Positions 32,152-40,936 of a DNA stretch of 64,000 bases are shown here, piece by piece. The notes below the pieces were generated by a model, which was not told the DNA's origin, ran no database searches, and saw only the letters and a program-made list of their open reading frames with translations. The stretch lies in the NCBI RefSeq assembly GCF_018130825.1, contig NZ_JAFCJS010000001.1, positions 1,488,001 to 1,552,000 of the forward strand, written 5' to 3'. The first letter of the stretch is position 1. Each line of letters begins with the position of its first letter. Origin of the DNA: Bradyrhizobium liaoningense. GTDB lineage: Bacteria > Pseudomonadota > Alphaproteobacteria > Rhizobiales > Xanthobacteraceae. The position numbers and the translations under genes were made by a program.

Positions 32152-33330
32152 TTACGCGCTGCGTCGTGCTTGCGCGGTGGATTTGGCAGTTCGATAGAGC
32201 ACGTTGCCTTCGAACAGCCGTCTGGCGGTGCGGTACACCGCGCCATGAATGGCCCGCGCCTTTGCGGGATCACCGGCATGTTCCACGGCTGCATCGACCA
32301 CGGTCGTGCCGGAGGGATGGGCGACGGTGATCGGGCCATCGCCGGGGCGGGCCAGCCGGTTCGCAAGCGTGCCTTCGATGCGTACCGCAATGGCAAGGCA
32401 GGTGGCGCCGGTGATCGGGACCGCGCGGTGCGGCTGACCGATCGAAATCATCCGGATGCCCAGCGACATGTCCGAAGGCTCAAGCCGCCGACCCGACAAT
32501 GTCGTCATCTGGCGCGGCGCCACGATCATCGCGACCTTGGGCACGCTCGGGATCTCGGCTGCTGCGGCGACATCGGGCGCAAGGCCCATCGCCACGGAGG
32601 CCGCGCAGCGAATCGCTTCCATCCGTTCGAGAAAGACCGGATCGCTCTCGAGTGCCTCGGGCATCTCGCTGCCGTCCTTGCCGAGCGAACCGGCGGCGAC
32701 GAAGACGCAGGGGTTGGCGGCATCGACGAGCGAGGCCTCGATCGAACCAAGACCGGGGATGTCGAAATGATCGCAGGCGCGACCGGTCGGCAGCAGGCGA
32801 CCGGTCCTGGTGCCGCCCGGATCGACGAATTCAAGCCGGACCGGTGCTCCCTGTCCGCCGACGCCATCGATCGTCATCTCGCCTTCGGTCTCGACCTCCC
32901 CGTCAGCCATGGGGAAACGTGCAACGATGATCTTGCCGGTGTTGGTGTTGTGAATGCGAACGACGGCCTCGCCGTTCTCCGGCGCCTTCACCAGGCCTTC
33001 GCTGACGGCGAACGGGCCCATCGCCGAAGACATGTTGCCGCAATTTGCGCTGTAGTCGACCGCGGCGCTCTTCACGGAAATCTGCGCGAACGTATAGTCG
33101 ATGTCGGCATCCGGCCGCGTCGGCGAGCCGACGACGCAAACCTTCGACAGAGACGACAGCCCGCCGCCCATTCCGTCGAGTTGACGGCCATTGGGATCGG
33201 GCGATCCCATGACGGACAGGAAGATCGGGTCCCACTGCGCGGGATCTGCCGGCAGGTCCTGTCTGTTGAACACGACGGCTTTCGACGTGCCCCCGCGCAT
33301 GAAGGTCGCCTTGAGTTTGCTTTGTGGCAT
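32152..33330 (-). CDS. PrpF-family isomerase (aconitate isomerase-like)
   Basis: A 392-residue protein of the PrpF family, two related diaminopimelate-epimerase-like halves. Visible features are F-M-R-G-G-T-S-K (10-17) and the catalytic-type Cys97 in Y-S-A-N-C-G-N-M. Known relatives include PrpF, 3-methylitaconate isomerase and 4-oxalomesaconate tautomerase, all shifting a double bond in a methyl- or carboxymethyl-substituted dicarboxylate. Two repeated operator copies lie directly upstream (33344-33382) in the same orientation as the gene. It probably acts before the PrpB-like lyase. Confidence 0.88.
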   Translation of the reverse strand: MPQSKLKATFMRGGTSKAVVFNRQDLPADPAQWDPIFLSVMGSPDPNGRQLDGMGGGLSSLSKVCVVGSPTRPDADIDYTFAQISVKSAAVDYSANCGNMSSAMGPFAVSEGLVKAPENGEAVVRIHNTNTGKIIVARFPMADGEVETEGEMTIDGVGGQGAPVRLEFVDPGGTRTGRLLPTGRACDHFDIPGLGSIEASLVDAANPCVFVAAGSLGKDGSEMPEALESDPVFLERMEAIRCAASVAMGLAPDVAAAAEIPSVPKVAMIVAPRQMTTLSGRRLEPSDMSLGIRMISIGQPHRAVPITGATCLAIAVRIEGTLANRLARPGDGPITVAHPSGTTVVDAAVEHAGDPAKARAIHGAVYRTARRLFEGNVLYRTAKSTAQARRSA

Positions 33331-33343
33331 TGGGTGGCTCTCT

Positions 33344-33382
33344 GCATACCATTGTATACTTTGGATACCACTGTATACATTA
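33344..33382 (-). promoter_or_regulatory. Two tandem GntR operator copies before the prpF-like gene
   Basis: On the minus strand this region reads GTATACAGTGGTATCC and, next to it, GTATACAATGGTATGC, two copies about 19 bases apart. The same sequence (GTATACATTGGTATCC) lies before the flavoprotein gene at 34418-34433 in the same orientation relative to the gene. The GntR gene lies between these two sites. The nearest copy ends 13 bases before the ATG, so a bound regulator would block initiation. Confidence 0.72.
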
Positions 33383-33569
33383 AGGCGCGGGACTGCTACC
33401 CTTATTCTATTCGGTGGACGCCTGCTGCCTCGTTCCAGACAGTCAGCGCGACGCCGAATATCCTGCGTCGTTCGCGTGCCTCGTAGGACCAGACGCAGAT
33501 CATTGATGGATGGTTTGGCGCGTTACGCTCTTACGAGCAGCTCCTGCCGAATGAGATCGGAAAGCCTTC

Positions 33570-34274
33570 ATGACCGACGAGATGGTGTTGCCGGACCGCA
33601 CGAAGTTCGCATCTGCTGCCGACTACGCCTACGCGGCGCTGCGGCGTGAGATCGTCGAAGGGCGCTTTGCTCCAGGGCGGCGCATGCGCGAAGTCGAATT
33701 GGCGGAACATCTCGGCATCAGCCGAACGCCAACGCGCCAGGCGCTGACGCGGCTCGAGCTCGAGGGCTTGCTCGATCTTCGCCCGCGGACCGGGCTTGTC
33801 GTGTCCGTTCTCGACCTGGATGCGGTCGAAGAACTCTACGAGATGCGCGCAGCGCTCGAAGGTACCGCGGCCGCGATGGCCGCAAAGCATGCGAGTCCGA
33901 AAGATCTGGCCGCACTGGCCAGACTTGTCGCCGGGGGTGAAAAGCTCGATCGCGAGCCGGTCAAGCTCTATCGGCACAACAGGGAATTGCACGACGCCAT
34001 TCAGGTCGCTGCCCACAATCGCTATCTCGAAAAGAGCTTGTCAGCCCTGCAAGATGCGATCGCGCTTCTGGGGCCGACGACGTTGGCCGACAAGGGCCGT
34101 TTCGCTGTCGCTCAGGCCGAGCACGCCGCCATCGTGCATGCGATTTCGCAGAGAGACGGCGAGAAGGCTGACCGTCTGGCGCGCACCCATGTCCTGAATG
34201 CGCTCGAGACCCGTCGCGCGATCCTGACGAAAGAGCGGGAGCTGGAGGCGCGCCGCGAACAGGACGGTGTCTGA
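33570..34274 (+). CDS. GntR-family regulator (FCD domain)
   Basis: A 234-residue FadR-subfamily GntR regulator: an N-terminal winged helix (about 20-85, with V-E-L-A-E-H-L-G-I-S-R-T-P-T-R-Q-A-L) and an all-helical FCD effector domain (about 95-220) whose His/Asp metal sites are represented by R-H-N-R-E-L-H-D and H-A-A-I-V-H-A-I. FCD domains commonly bind a carboxylic acid through a metal ion. It sits between the prpF-like operon (divergent) and the flavoprotein operon (same strand), each with matching repeats upstream, so it probably controls both. Confidence 0.92.
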   Translation: MTDEMVLPDRTKFASAADYAYAALRREIVEGRFAPGRRMREVELAEHLGISRTPTRQALTRLELEGLLDLRPRTGLVVSVLDLDAVEELYEMRAALEGTAAAMAAKHASPKDLAALARLVAGGEKLDREPVKLYRHNRELHDAIQVAAHNRYLEKSLSALQDAIALLGPTTLADKGRFAVAQAEHAAIVHAISQRDGEKADRLARTHVLNALETRRAILTKERELEARREQDGV

Positions 34275-34417
34275 ACCGGCCTGCGAGCGAGGCTGATCTT
34301 GTTGCTTGCAGCGCCGCTTCGTTCGGCCTCCTAACTCTTATTAGTTTCCATATCCGGCTGTTTTTACGAGGTTTTTCCCGGAAAACCAGATCGCCTCGAA
34401 TTATCTTGCATTCCATT

Positions 34418-34433
34418 GTATACATTGGTATCC
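34418..34433 (+). promoter_or_regulatory. GntR operator copy before the flavoprotein gene
   Basis: GTATACATTGGTATCC lies 45 bases before the ATG at 34479. It matches both copies before the prpF-like gene (consensus GTATACANTGGTATSC). It is the only copy I found downstream of the GntR gene, and probably the operator of the long flavoprotein-transporter operon. Confidence 0.7.
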
Positions 34434-34478
34434 ATCAGAATACAGAAGTTCAGAAGACGTAGGCGGGAAGGAACCGAA

Positions 34479-35999
34479 ATGAACGAAGAGTTCGACGTGA
34501 TCGTCGTTGGCGCGGGAAATGCCGCTCTGGCTGCGGCTGTCTCAGCGAAAGAAAACGGCGCGGATCGTGTCGTCGTTCTCGAGAAAGCTCCCCGCGAAAT
34601 GCGAGGCGGCAACACGCATTGGAGCGGCGGTGTCCTGCGCTTCGCCTATGACGAGCCGCGCGAGATCGGCGCTCTGCTGCCGGGCATCGAAGACGAGTTC
34701 GAGAATTTCTACGACGGCATTTCTCCCTACACGCAGGAAGACTTTCACGGCGATCTCGTGCGCGTCACCAACGGACGCACCGATCCGACCTTGTCTCGTC
34801 TGCTCGTGTCGAACTCGCAGGCGACCGTGCGCTGGATGAAGGATACCGGCGGCATCAAGATGGAGCCGGCGATCAGCTTGTCCGCCGTCAAGAAGGACAA
34901 CGTGATGGTCTGGGCGCGCGGCCTCGTCGTGCGCGCGGCGCACGAGGGTGTCGGCCTGTCGCGCAGCTGGTTTTCGACCTGCGAGCGCATGGGGATCGAG
35001 ATTCGCTACGGCAACGCCGTTTCGGAGCTGCTCGTCGACGACAATGGCCGCGTCGTCGGCGTCAAGACCAAGGACGACGAAGGCGTCCGCTCGCTCGGCG
35101 CGAAAGCCGTCGTGCTCGGCTGCGGCGGGTTCGAGGCGAACGTTCAGATGCGCACGCAGCACATCGGTCCGCTGGTCGGCGCCGCGAAGGTTCGCGGGAC
35201 GCCTCACAACCAGGGCGACGGTCTGCGGATGGCGCTCGCCATCGGCGCCATGCCGTGGGGACAGTGGAGTGGCTGCCATGCAACGCCGATCAGCGCGGAT
35301 TGGGGCGACTTCGCGCCGCGCGAGATGACCGACCGCAGCAATCGTCTGTCCTACGTCTATTCGGTGATGATCAATCGCAAGGGCAAGCGCTTCGTCGATG
35401 AAGGCGAAGACGGCGCGCTGTTCACCTACGCCAAATTCGGCCGCGCCATTCTGGCCGAGCCGGGCGCCAAGGCGTATCAGCTGTTCGACAGCAAGGTGAT
35501 CCACCTGCTCGAGCCGCGCTATTCGACCAGCGATCCCATCAAGGCGAACTCCCTCGCAGATCTGATCGAGCAGCTCGATATCGACGACAAGGCGCAGGCG
35601 CTCAGGACCGTCCAGCAGTTCAACGATCACGCCCGCGCGCCGGACGAAGGCTTCGATCCCACGAAGAAGGACGGCGTTTCGACCAAGGGTCTCGATCTCG
35701 AAAAGACCAACTGGGCCCTGAAGCTCGACAAGCCGCCCTATTATGCCTACAGCGCGACGGGCGGAATCACCTTCACGTTCGGTGGCCTCAAGATCAACGA
35801 GAACGCCGAGGTGATCGGCACCGACTGGCGTCCGATCAAAGGATTGTACTGCTGCGGCGAACTCGTCGGCGGTCTGTTCTACGACAACTATCCGGCGGGC
35901 ACCGGCCTCGTCTCGGGCGCAACATTCGGCAGGATCGCAGGCCGAAACGCAGCTGCGCAGCAGGGCGTTGCGCCGGTCGCAGCGGTGGCGTCGCGATGA
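34479..35999 (+). CDS. FAD-dependent dehydrogenase (TcuA / FRD-SDH flavoprotein family)
   Basis: A 506-residue flavoprotein of the fumarate reductase/succinate dehydrogenase family, closest in layout to tricarballylate dehydrogenase TcuA. Visible features are the FAD-binding V-V-G-A-G-N-A-A-L-A-A (10-20), V-V-L-E-K-A-P, the substrate/FAD region R-G-G-N-T-H-W-S-G-G, and the C-terminal Y-C-C-G-E-L-V-G-G-L-F-Y-D-N-Y-P-A-G-T-G. No membrane anchor or heme subunit is adjacent. ATG 34479 follows GGAAGGA and is the accepted start; the frame opens earlier, over the operator. It would oxidise a saturated polycarboxylate to an alkene. Confidence 0.88.
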   Translation: MNEEFDVIVVGAGNAALAAAVSAKENGADRVVVLEKAPREMRGGNTHWSGGVLRFAYDEPREIGALLPGIEDEFENFYDGISPYTQEDFHGDLVRVTNGRTDPTLSRLLVSNSQATVRWMKDTGGIKMEPAISLSAVKKDNVMVWARGLVVRAAHEGVGLSRSWFSTCERMGIEIRYGNAVSELLVDDNGRVVGVKTKDDEGVRSLGAKAVVLGCGGFEANVQMRTQHIGPLVGAAKVRGTPHNQGDGLRMALAIGAMPWGQWSGCHATPISADWGDFAPREMTDRSNRLSYVYSVMINRKGKRFVDEGEDGALFTYAKFGRAILAEPGAKAYQLFDSKVIHLLEPRYSTSDPIKANSLADLIEQLDIDDKAQALRTVQQFNDHARAPDEGFDPTKKDGVSTKGLDLEKTNWALKLDKPPYYAYSATGGITFTFGGLKINENAEVIGTDWRPIKGLYCCGELVGGLFYDNYPAGTGLVSGATFGRIAGRNAAAQQGVAPVAAVASR

Positions 36000-36994
36000 G
36001 CGCCGGCACCACGATGTCGAGACCTGATGCCTGGGCCGAACGCCTGGCGGAGCAGATCAGCTCTTTCGATTCAGCGCAGCGAGATGCAAAAGCTGCAGCA
36101 AAGGCCAAGGCAGCGGTCATCACAGCGTTCGGTCGGGCGCTGTCCGGCGCGTCGGCCGCCATCACGAAGGCGCTGCTGGGTGCCTCCGGCGTCGCGATGA
36201 GCGGGGGAGCGTCGCTCGTCTTCGGCACCGAGCGACGCACGAGCGCGGTCGATGCTGCGTTGATCAATGCCGCAGCTGCGGTGGCCGGAGCCGAAGCATC
36301 GCGCGATGCTGCGAATTCGGCCTGGATCGTGGCGCTCTTCGGGCTTTGCGAGGAGCGCGGAAAAACCGGGCAAGACCTGCTGGATGCGCTGATATCGGGC
36401 GCGGAGGCCGCTCATCTTCTTGTGCCGGTGCTGTCAAAGGAAGGTGACCAGCTCCGAGCCGCCTTGTTCGGCGCCGTCGCGGCCGCTGCGCGCGTGCTCG
36501 AATTGAGTCGCCCGAAGATTGCAGCCGCGCTGCTGATGGCAGGGATGGCGAGTGTCGACAGTCCTGCCGCCGGACCGGTCGGAGCAACGTCGCTCATGGT
36601 TGGTCTGAGCCTTCGCAGCGGCCTGCTGGCCGCTCTGCTCGCCGAAGCCTTGGACGAAGCGTCCTGCGCCGAGATGATCGGGAGCGAAGGAAAGGCGATT
36701 CCTGGTCTGGTCTCGAATGATGGAGCGCCAGGAGAGGCCGCTTTCGATCTTCTTGCAGTTCAATCACCGCCAGGAGCCGATCTCTGGGAGCAGTTCGAGC
36801 GGCAAGCCGGCGCTGCCCTGCCACGCGACTATATCGCTCCGCTGTTCGAACGGCTCGAGACGATCGACAAGGTCAAGGACCTCACGACGGTCTCGCGTCT
36901 GTTGCAAGCGCGCGGCACTCAGGCGCCGCCGAAGAAAGTCGTCTTCGCCGCGCGAGGAACGCACGAGCCGGAGGAGACGACCTGGGTTCCCTGA
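35996..36994 (+). CDS. Reduced MmgE/PrpD-like protein
   Basis: A 332-residue, Ala-rich protein. Parts match the MmgE/PrpD fold: N-A-A-A-A-V-A-G-A-E (about 90-100) where active members have N-x-x-x-x-H-A-L-D-F-D-D, G-L-C-E-E-R-G-K-T-G-Q-D-L-L-D-A (about 115-130), and a hydrophobic Gly-rich block near 190. The catalytic Asp cluster is missing and the protein is over 100 residues shorter than the usual 450. It overlaps the flavoprotein gene by four bases (ATGA). It is either a degenerate or a structural relative; a catalytic role is doubtful. Confidence 0.6.
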   Translation: MSAGTTMSRPDAWAERLAEQISSFDSAQRDAKAAAKAKAAVITAFGRALSGASAAITKALLGASGVAMSGGASLVFGTERRTSAVDAALINAAAAVAGAEASRDAANSAWIVALFGLCEERGKTGQDLLDALISGAEAAHLLVPVLSKEGDQLRAALFGAVAAAARVLELSRPKIAAALLMAGMASVDSPAAGPVGATSLMVGLSLRSGLLAALLAEALDEASCAEMIGSEGKAIPGLVSNDGAPGEAAFDLLAVQSPPGADLWEQFERQAGAALPRDYIAPLFERLETIDKVKDLTTVSRLLQARGTQAPPKKVVFAARGTHEPEETTWVP

Positions 36995-37099
36995 ACCCGC
37001 GCATGAACGCGGCGCGGCCAGGCGGCGTCGCAACGACAAAGCCTTACCTGAGACAACAAGAGCAAGGCCGACAAAAATATCATCTGGGGAGAGATTGGA

Positions 37100-38257
37100 A
37101 TGAAGCGTCTTGAGTTGGTTGCCGTACTCGCCGCATCGGTCATGTGTTCTGCGGCCAGGGCCGAAGACAGTGTCACGATCGGCGTGCACGCCAGTTTTTC
37201 CGGTGCCGGTGCCGCGTTTGCGGAGGGCATGCTCGCCGCCACCGACTTTGCTGCCGAGGATGTCAACAAGGGTGGCGGCCTCGAAGTCGCCGGCAAGCGC
37301 TACAAGATCCTGATCAAGCAGTATGACGACCGCTACCGCGCTGCCGACGCGGTCACTGCGATGGATCGCCTGATGATCCAGGACGGAATTCACTTCGTGG
37401 TCGGACCGATGGGCTCGGCTGCGGCCGTGGCGACCAAGGATCAGACGACGTCCGGAAAAGTCATCACCATGACGCTGGCCTTCACGCCGCGGGCGCTTGG
37501 CGCTGATGCGCCTTTCGCGTACCGGCCGGTCATCACCACCGGCGAATTCTCCGATCCGCAGGTGGCCTGGCTCATGAAGAACACGTCCGCCAAGCAGGTC
37601 GTGTCGCTGCTTCCCAATGACGAAACCGGACAGCAAATTGGCGTGGCGAATTTCAACTCCTATGCCAAGGCCGGCGCGAAGCTACAGGTCGAGTATTTCG
37701 AGCGTGAGCGCGTCGACTTCGTGCCGATTCTGACTCGCCTTCTGACCAAGGCCGACGGGCTAGAGCTTGGCGGCAATTCCCCGACCACCGCGGGGCTCAT
37801 TCTCAAGCAGGCCCGCGAACTGGGCTACCGCGGTCCGGTGTTCGTCACGGGCGGCGATGTCGCCGCCGAGATGCTGAAGGTGGCGGGCAAGGATGCGGCT
37901 GAAGGCGTCTACGTGCACCTGCCCATCGATACCGGCCTGCCGGATACGGCGGCCTATGTCGCCCGCTTCAGGGCCAAGTATGGGCCGAACATGAACGGGT
38001 TCAGTCCGTTCTTCTATGCCGGCCTGCAGATGCTGTTCACGGCGATGAAGAAGGCCGGGACCGTTGACGACACGACCAAGATCGCGACGACGCTCGATGG
38101 ACTGTCCGACGTACCCACGGCGATGGGCAAGGCGGGCTGGACCGGCGAGCAGAAGTACGGGATCAAGCACCAGATCGATCTCCCATTCTATGTCGGGCAG
38201 ATGAAAGACGGCGTCGTGACCAAGGTGGCAACCTGCGACGTCAACGCGTGCAAATAA
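37100..38257 (+). CDS. Liv-type ABC transporter substrate-binding protein
   Basis: A 385-residue periplasmic binding protein of the branched-chain amino acid type (type 1 fold). The Sec signal peptide is MKRLELVAVLAASVMCSAAR, with cleavage near A-R-A-E-D. The mature part starts SVTIGVHASFSGAGAAF. It defines the ligand of the Liv-like importer encoded next. In this cluster a carboxylic acid or aromatic acid is more likely than leucine, but this is inference. Confidence 0.92.
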   Translation: MKRLELVAVLAASVMCSAARAEDSVTIGVHASFSGAGAAFAEGMLAATDFAAEDVNKGGGLEVAGKRYKILIKQYDDRYRAADAVTAMDRLMIQDGIHFVVGPMGSAAAVATKDQTTSGKVITMTLAFTPRALGADAPFAYRPVITTGEFSDPQVAWLMKNTSAKQVVSLLPNDETGQQIGVANFNSYAKAGAKLQVEYFERERVDFVPILTRLLTKADGLELGGNSPTTAGLILKQARELGYRGPVFVTGGDVAAEMLKVAGKDAAEGVYVHLPIDTGLPDTAAYVARFRAKYGPNMNGFSPFFYAGLQMLFTAMKKAGTVDDTTKIATTLDGLSDVPTAMGKAGWTGEQKYGIKHQIDLPFYVGQMKDGVVTKVATCDVNACK

Positions 38258-38273
38258 GCGACCGCTGGAACAG

Positions 38274-38295
38274 GTGAGGTGCGCCTGCGCCTCAC
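38274..38295 (+). terminator. Hairpin between binding protein and permease
   Basis: GTGAG (38274-38278) pairs with CTCAC (38291-38295), and the inner GCGC arms can extend the stem with a small bulge. It sits 17 bases past the binding-protein stop and before the permease. It has no T-run. Such hairpins often stabilise the binding-protein message and reduce read-through. Confidence 0.45.
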
Positions 38296-38319
38296 TGACA
38301 CGATTGGAGTCGTCATCCC

Positions 38320-39195
38320 GTGAGCATGGATATCATCCTGGTCCAGACGATCGTGAACGGCCTTATGGTCGGCATGATCTATGTGCTGATGGCCATCGGA
38401 TTCACCATGGTGTTTGGCATCATGCGCATCGTGAATTTCGCGCATGGCGAGTTCTACATGGCCGGCGCATTCCTGTTCGCGATCCTTTACGGCAGCAACG
38501 GTTTGCCGTTCTCCATCAGTGTCCTGCTGGCCATCGGCGCCACGGCCTTGCTGGGACTGCTGATGGAGCGGATCGTGTTCCGCAAGTTTCGCGGCAACGA
38601 GCTGAACGGGATGATCGCGTCCGTCGGCGTCGCGCTCATCCTCCAGAACAGCGCGCTGCTGATGTGGGGATCGTCCGCACGCACCGTGCCGCCGGTCGTA
38701 TCAGGGGTGCTGTCCGTTGGCGGCATCGTATTCCCCTGGTCGCGACTGGTCGTCATCATCGGAGCGATCGTCGCCGTCGTGTCGCTCAATCTGCTGATCG
38801 GCCATACAAGGATTGGCCGGGCCATGCGCGCCGTAGCCCAAGACGCCGAGATCGCCCAGGTGCAGGGCATCCGCGTCGACGTCATCTTTCCCGTCGCGTT
38901 CGTGCTGGGCGTGAGCCTTGCGGCATTCGCTGGCGTTCTCATGGCCCCGGTCCTGTCCGTCTCTCCGTTCATTGGACTTGCGCCGACGCTGAAAGCCTTC
39001 GTGATCGTCGTCATCGGTGGGCTCGGCAGCGTTCCCGGCGCCGTGGCGGGCGGATTGCTGATCGGCTTGATCGAGAGCTTCGCCGGCACATTCGTGAGCG
39101 CTTCGCTGTCCGAGATCCTTCAATTCCTGGTCGTGATCGCCGTCGTGTTGCTGCGTCCGCAAGGCCTGCTGGGGCGAAAGGAGCGTGAGGCGTGA
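38320..39195 (+). CDS. livH: Liv-type ABC transporter permease (LivH)
   Basis: A 291-residue inner-membrane permease with about eight helices, from M-D-I-I-L-V-Q-T-I-V-N-G. The conserved loop G-R-A-M-R-A-V-A-Q-D (about 168-177) contacts the ATPases. The start is GTG 38320 or ATG 38326. Its stop overlaps the LivM start by four bases. Confidence 0.92.
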   Translation: MSMDIILVQTIVNGLMVGMIYVLMAIGFTMVFGIMRIVNFAHGEFYMAGAFLFAILYGSNGLPFSISVLLAIGATALLGLLMERIVFRKFRGNELNGMIASVGVALILQNSALLMWGSSARTVPPVVSGVLSVGGIVFPWSRLVVIIGAIVAVVSLNLLIGHTRIGRAMRAVAQDAEIAQVQGIRVDVIFPVAFVLGVSLAAFAGVLMAPVLSVSPFIGLAPTLKAFVIVVIGGLGSVPGAVAGGLLIGLIESFAGTFVSASLSEILQFLVVIAVVLLRPQGLLGRKEREA

Positions 39196-40178
39196 ATCCT
39201 CCCACAACCAAGCCGATGTCCTATGTCGGAGTTGCGGTGGCCGTCGGTCTCGCCGTGCTGCTGCCCTGGTTCGCTCCGAACCAGTTCTATATCCATCTGG
39301 CGACCGTCGGCTGCATCAACCTGATGCTCGTGCTGGGCCTTGCCATCATCGCGCGGGCGGGGCAGCTGTCCATGGGCCATGGCGGCTTTGCGCTGGTCGG
39401 CGGATATGTCTCGGCGTTGTTGTCGATGAAGGGCTGGCCGCCCCTGCTGACCCTCTTCATCGCTGCGGCCGTCTCGGCCGTCATCGCAGCGGCCCTTGGC
39501 TGGATCATCCTGCGTTTGCGCGGCGTGTATTTCGTGCTGGTCGCCTTTGCGTTCAGCCAGATCGCGGTGCTGCTGGCGCTGGACATGAGCTCGATCACCG
39601 GTGGTGCAAACGGCCTCGTCGGCGTGCCCCCGATTTCGATCTTCGGCTACGTCCTTCGCGCCAAGCCGCAATTCTATCCGTTCGCGCTCTTTTGTGCGCT
39701 GACGACGCTGCTGTTGACCTGGCTGCTCTATCGCTCGCCGCTTGGTACGATGATGGCGGCGACCGCCGAGAACCAGCGGCTCACCGAATCGAGCGGCATC
39801 GATACGCATCGCGTCCAGGTGATTGCCTTCACGGTCGGATCCGGCATCGCGGGCTTCGCCGGTGCATTGTCGACGCACTATCTCCGATTCATTTCGCCGG
39901 ATTCTTATACGTTCTGGGAGTCGGTTTCCTACCTGACCATGCTGGTCGTGGGCGGACGGGACGGGGTGCTGGGGCCGGTCGTCGGGGTTCTCGTGCTGAC
40001 GCCGCTGCCGGAGCTCCTCCGCTCCACCGAAGGACTGCAGCATATCATCTACGGGGCCGTGCTCGTGCTCTGCCTGATGTTCGTTCCGAACGGGCTCGCG
40101 AGCCTCATTCAGACCTGGCGTTCGCGCCAACGGGCTACGACAACCAGCGCTGCGCGCGTGGCCGAGGAAGTGCCATGA
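39192..40178 (+). CDS. livM: Liv-type ABC transporter permease (LivM)
   Basis: A 328-residue permease, the heterodimer partner of LivH. The membrane helices run from residue 9 and include the family segment G-Q-L-S-M-G-H-G-G-F-A-L-V-G-G-Y near residue 60. The start is GTG 39192 (GTGA overlap). The C-terminus is Arg-rich and cytoplasmic. The stop overlaps the LivG start by four bases. Confidence 0.92.
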   Translation: MNPPTTKPMSYVGVAVAVGLAVLLPWFAPNQFYIHLATVGCINLMLVLGLAIIARAGQLSMGHGGFALVGGYVSALLSMKGWPPLLTLFIAAAVSAVIAAALGWIILRLRGVYFVLVAFAFSQIAVLLALDMSSITGGANGLVGVPPISIFGYVLRAKPQFYPFALFCALTTLLLTWLLYRSPLGTMMAATAENQRLTESSGIDTHRVQVIAFTVGSGIAGFAGALSTHYLRFISPDSYTFWESVSYLTMLVVGGRDGVLGPVVGVLVLTPLPELLRSTEGLQHIIYGAVLVLCLMFVPNGLASLIQTWRSRQRATTTSAARVAEEVP

Positions 40179-40936
40179 GCATGCTCGAAGTCGATAGCTT
40201 GAAGCGTTCCTTCGGCGGTCTTGTCGCCGTTCGAAACGTATCCTTCGAGGTCAACGAGGGCGACTTTCTCGGCCTCATCGGACCGAACGGCGCCGGCAAG
40301 ACCACGCTGTTCAACGTGATTTCGGGCGTTCTCAGTCCATCGGCGGGCATCGTGCGGTTCCTGGGGCGGGACATTTCCGGGCAGCCGGCCAATCAAACGG
40401 TTCGCCAGGGGCTTTCGCGGACCTTCCAGGCTGCGACCATCTACCCGGAGGCGACGGTCATCGAAAATGTCGCGCGTGGCACGCTGGCCTCGAAGCTGAC
40501 CGGCCTGTGGGGAGGGTTTCTCTCGAACAAATGGCGGGCGGCGGCCGAAGAAAAAGCGCACCGTGTGCTCGATCTGTTCGGGCTGACACGCCGCGCCGGC
40601 CTGAAGGCACGCGAACTGTCCTATGGCGAGCAGCGCCGCCTCGGCGTCGCAATCGCGCTTGCCAGCGAGCCCAGGCTCCTGATGCTCGATGAGCCGGTCG
40701 CCGGCCTCAATCCGGAGGAGGCGGCCGAGCTCGCCTCGGTTCTCCGCCGGGTCAAGTCCGAGCGTGGCGTCACGATGGTGATGGTCGAGCATCACATGCG
40801 TACCGTCATGGGCCTCTGCAATCGCGTCGTGGTGCTCGATCACGGGACGCTGATCGCACAGGGAACGCCTGCGGAAGTCGTCTCGAACCCGGTCGTGATC
40901 GAGGCATATCTCGGCAAGGAAGCGGTCCATGCTTGA
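40175..40936 (+). CDS. livG: Liv-type ABC transporter ATP-binding protein (LivG)
   Basis: A 253-residue ATPase: Walker A G-P-N-G-A-G-K-T-T (about 37-45), Q-A-A-T-I-Y-P in the Q-loop region, the signature L-S-Y-G-E-Q-R-R-L-G, and Walker B L-L-M-L-D-E-P-V-A-G-L-N. The P-V-A-G-L-N tail is typical of LivG. It overlaps livM (ATGA) and the LivF start by eight bases. Confidence 0.93.
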   Translation: MSMLEVDSLKRSFGGLVAVRNVSFEVNEGDFLGLIGPNGAGKTTLFNVISGVLSPSAGIVRFLGRDISGQPANQTVRQGLSRTFQAATIYPEATVIENVARGTLASKLTGLWGGFLSNKWRAAAEEKAHRVLDLFGLTRRAGLKARELSYGEQRRLGVAIALASEPRLLMLDEPVAGLNPEEAAELASVLRRVKSERGVTMVMVEHHMRTVMGLCNRVVVLDHGTLIAQGTPAEVVSNPVVIEAYLGKEAVHA

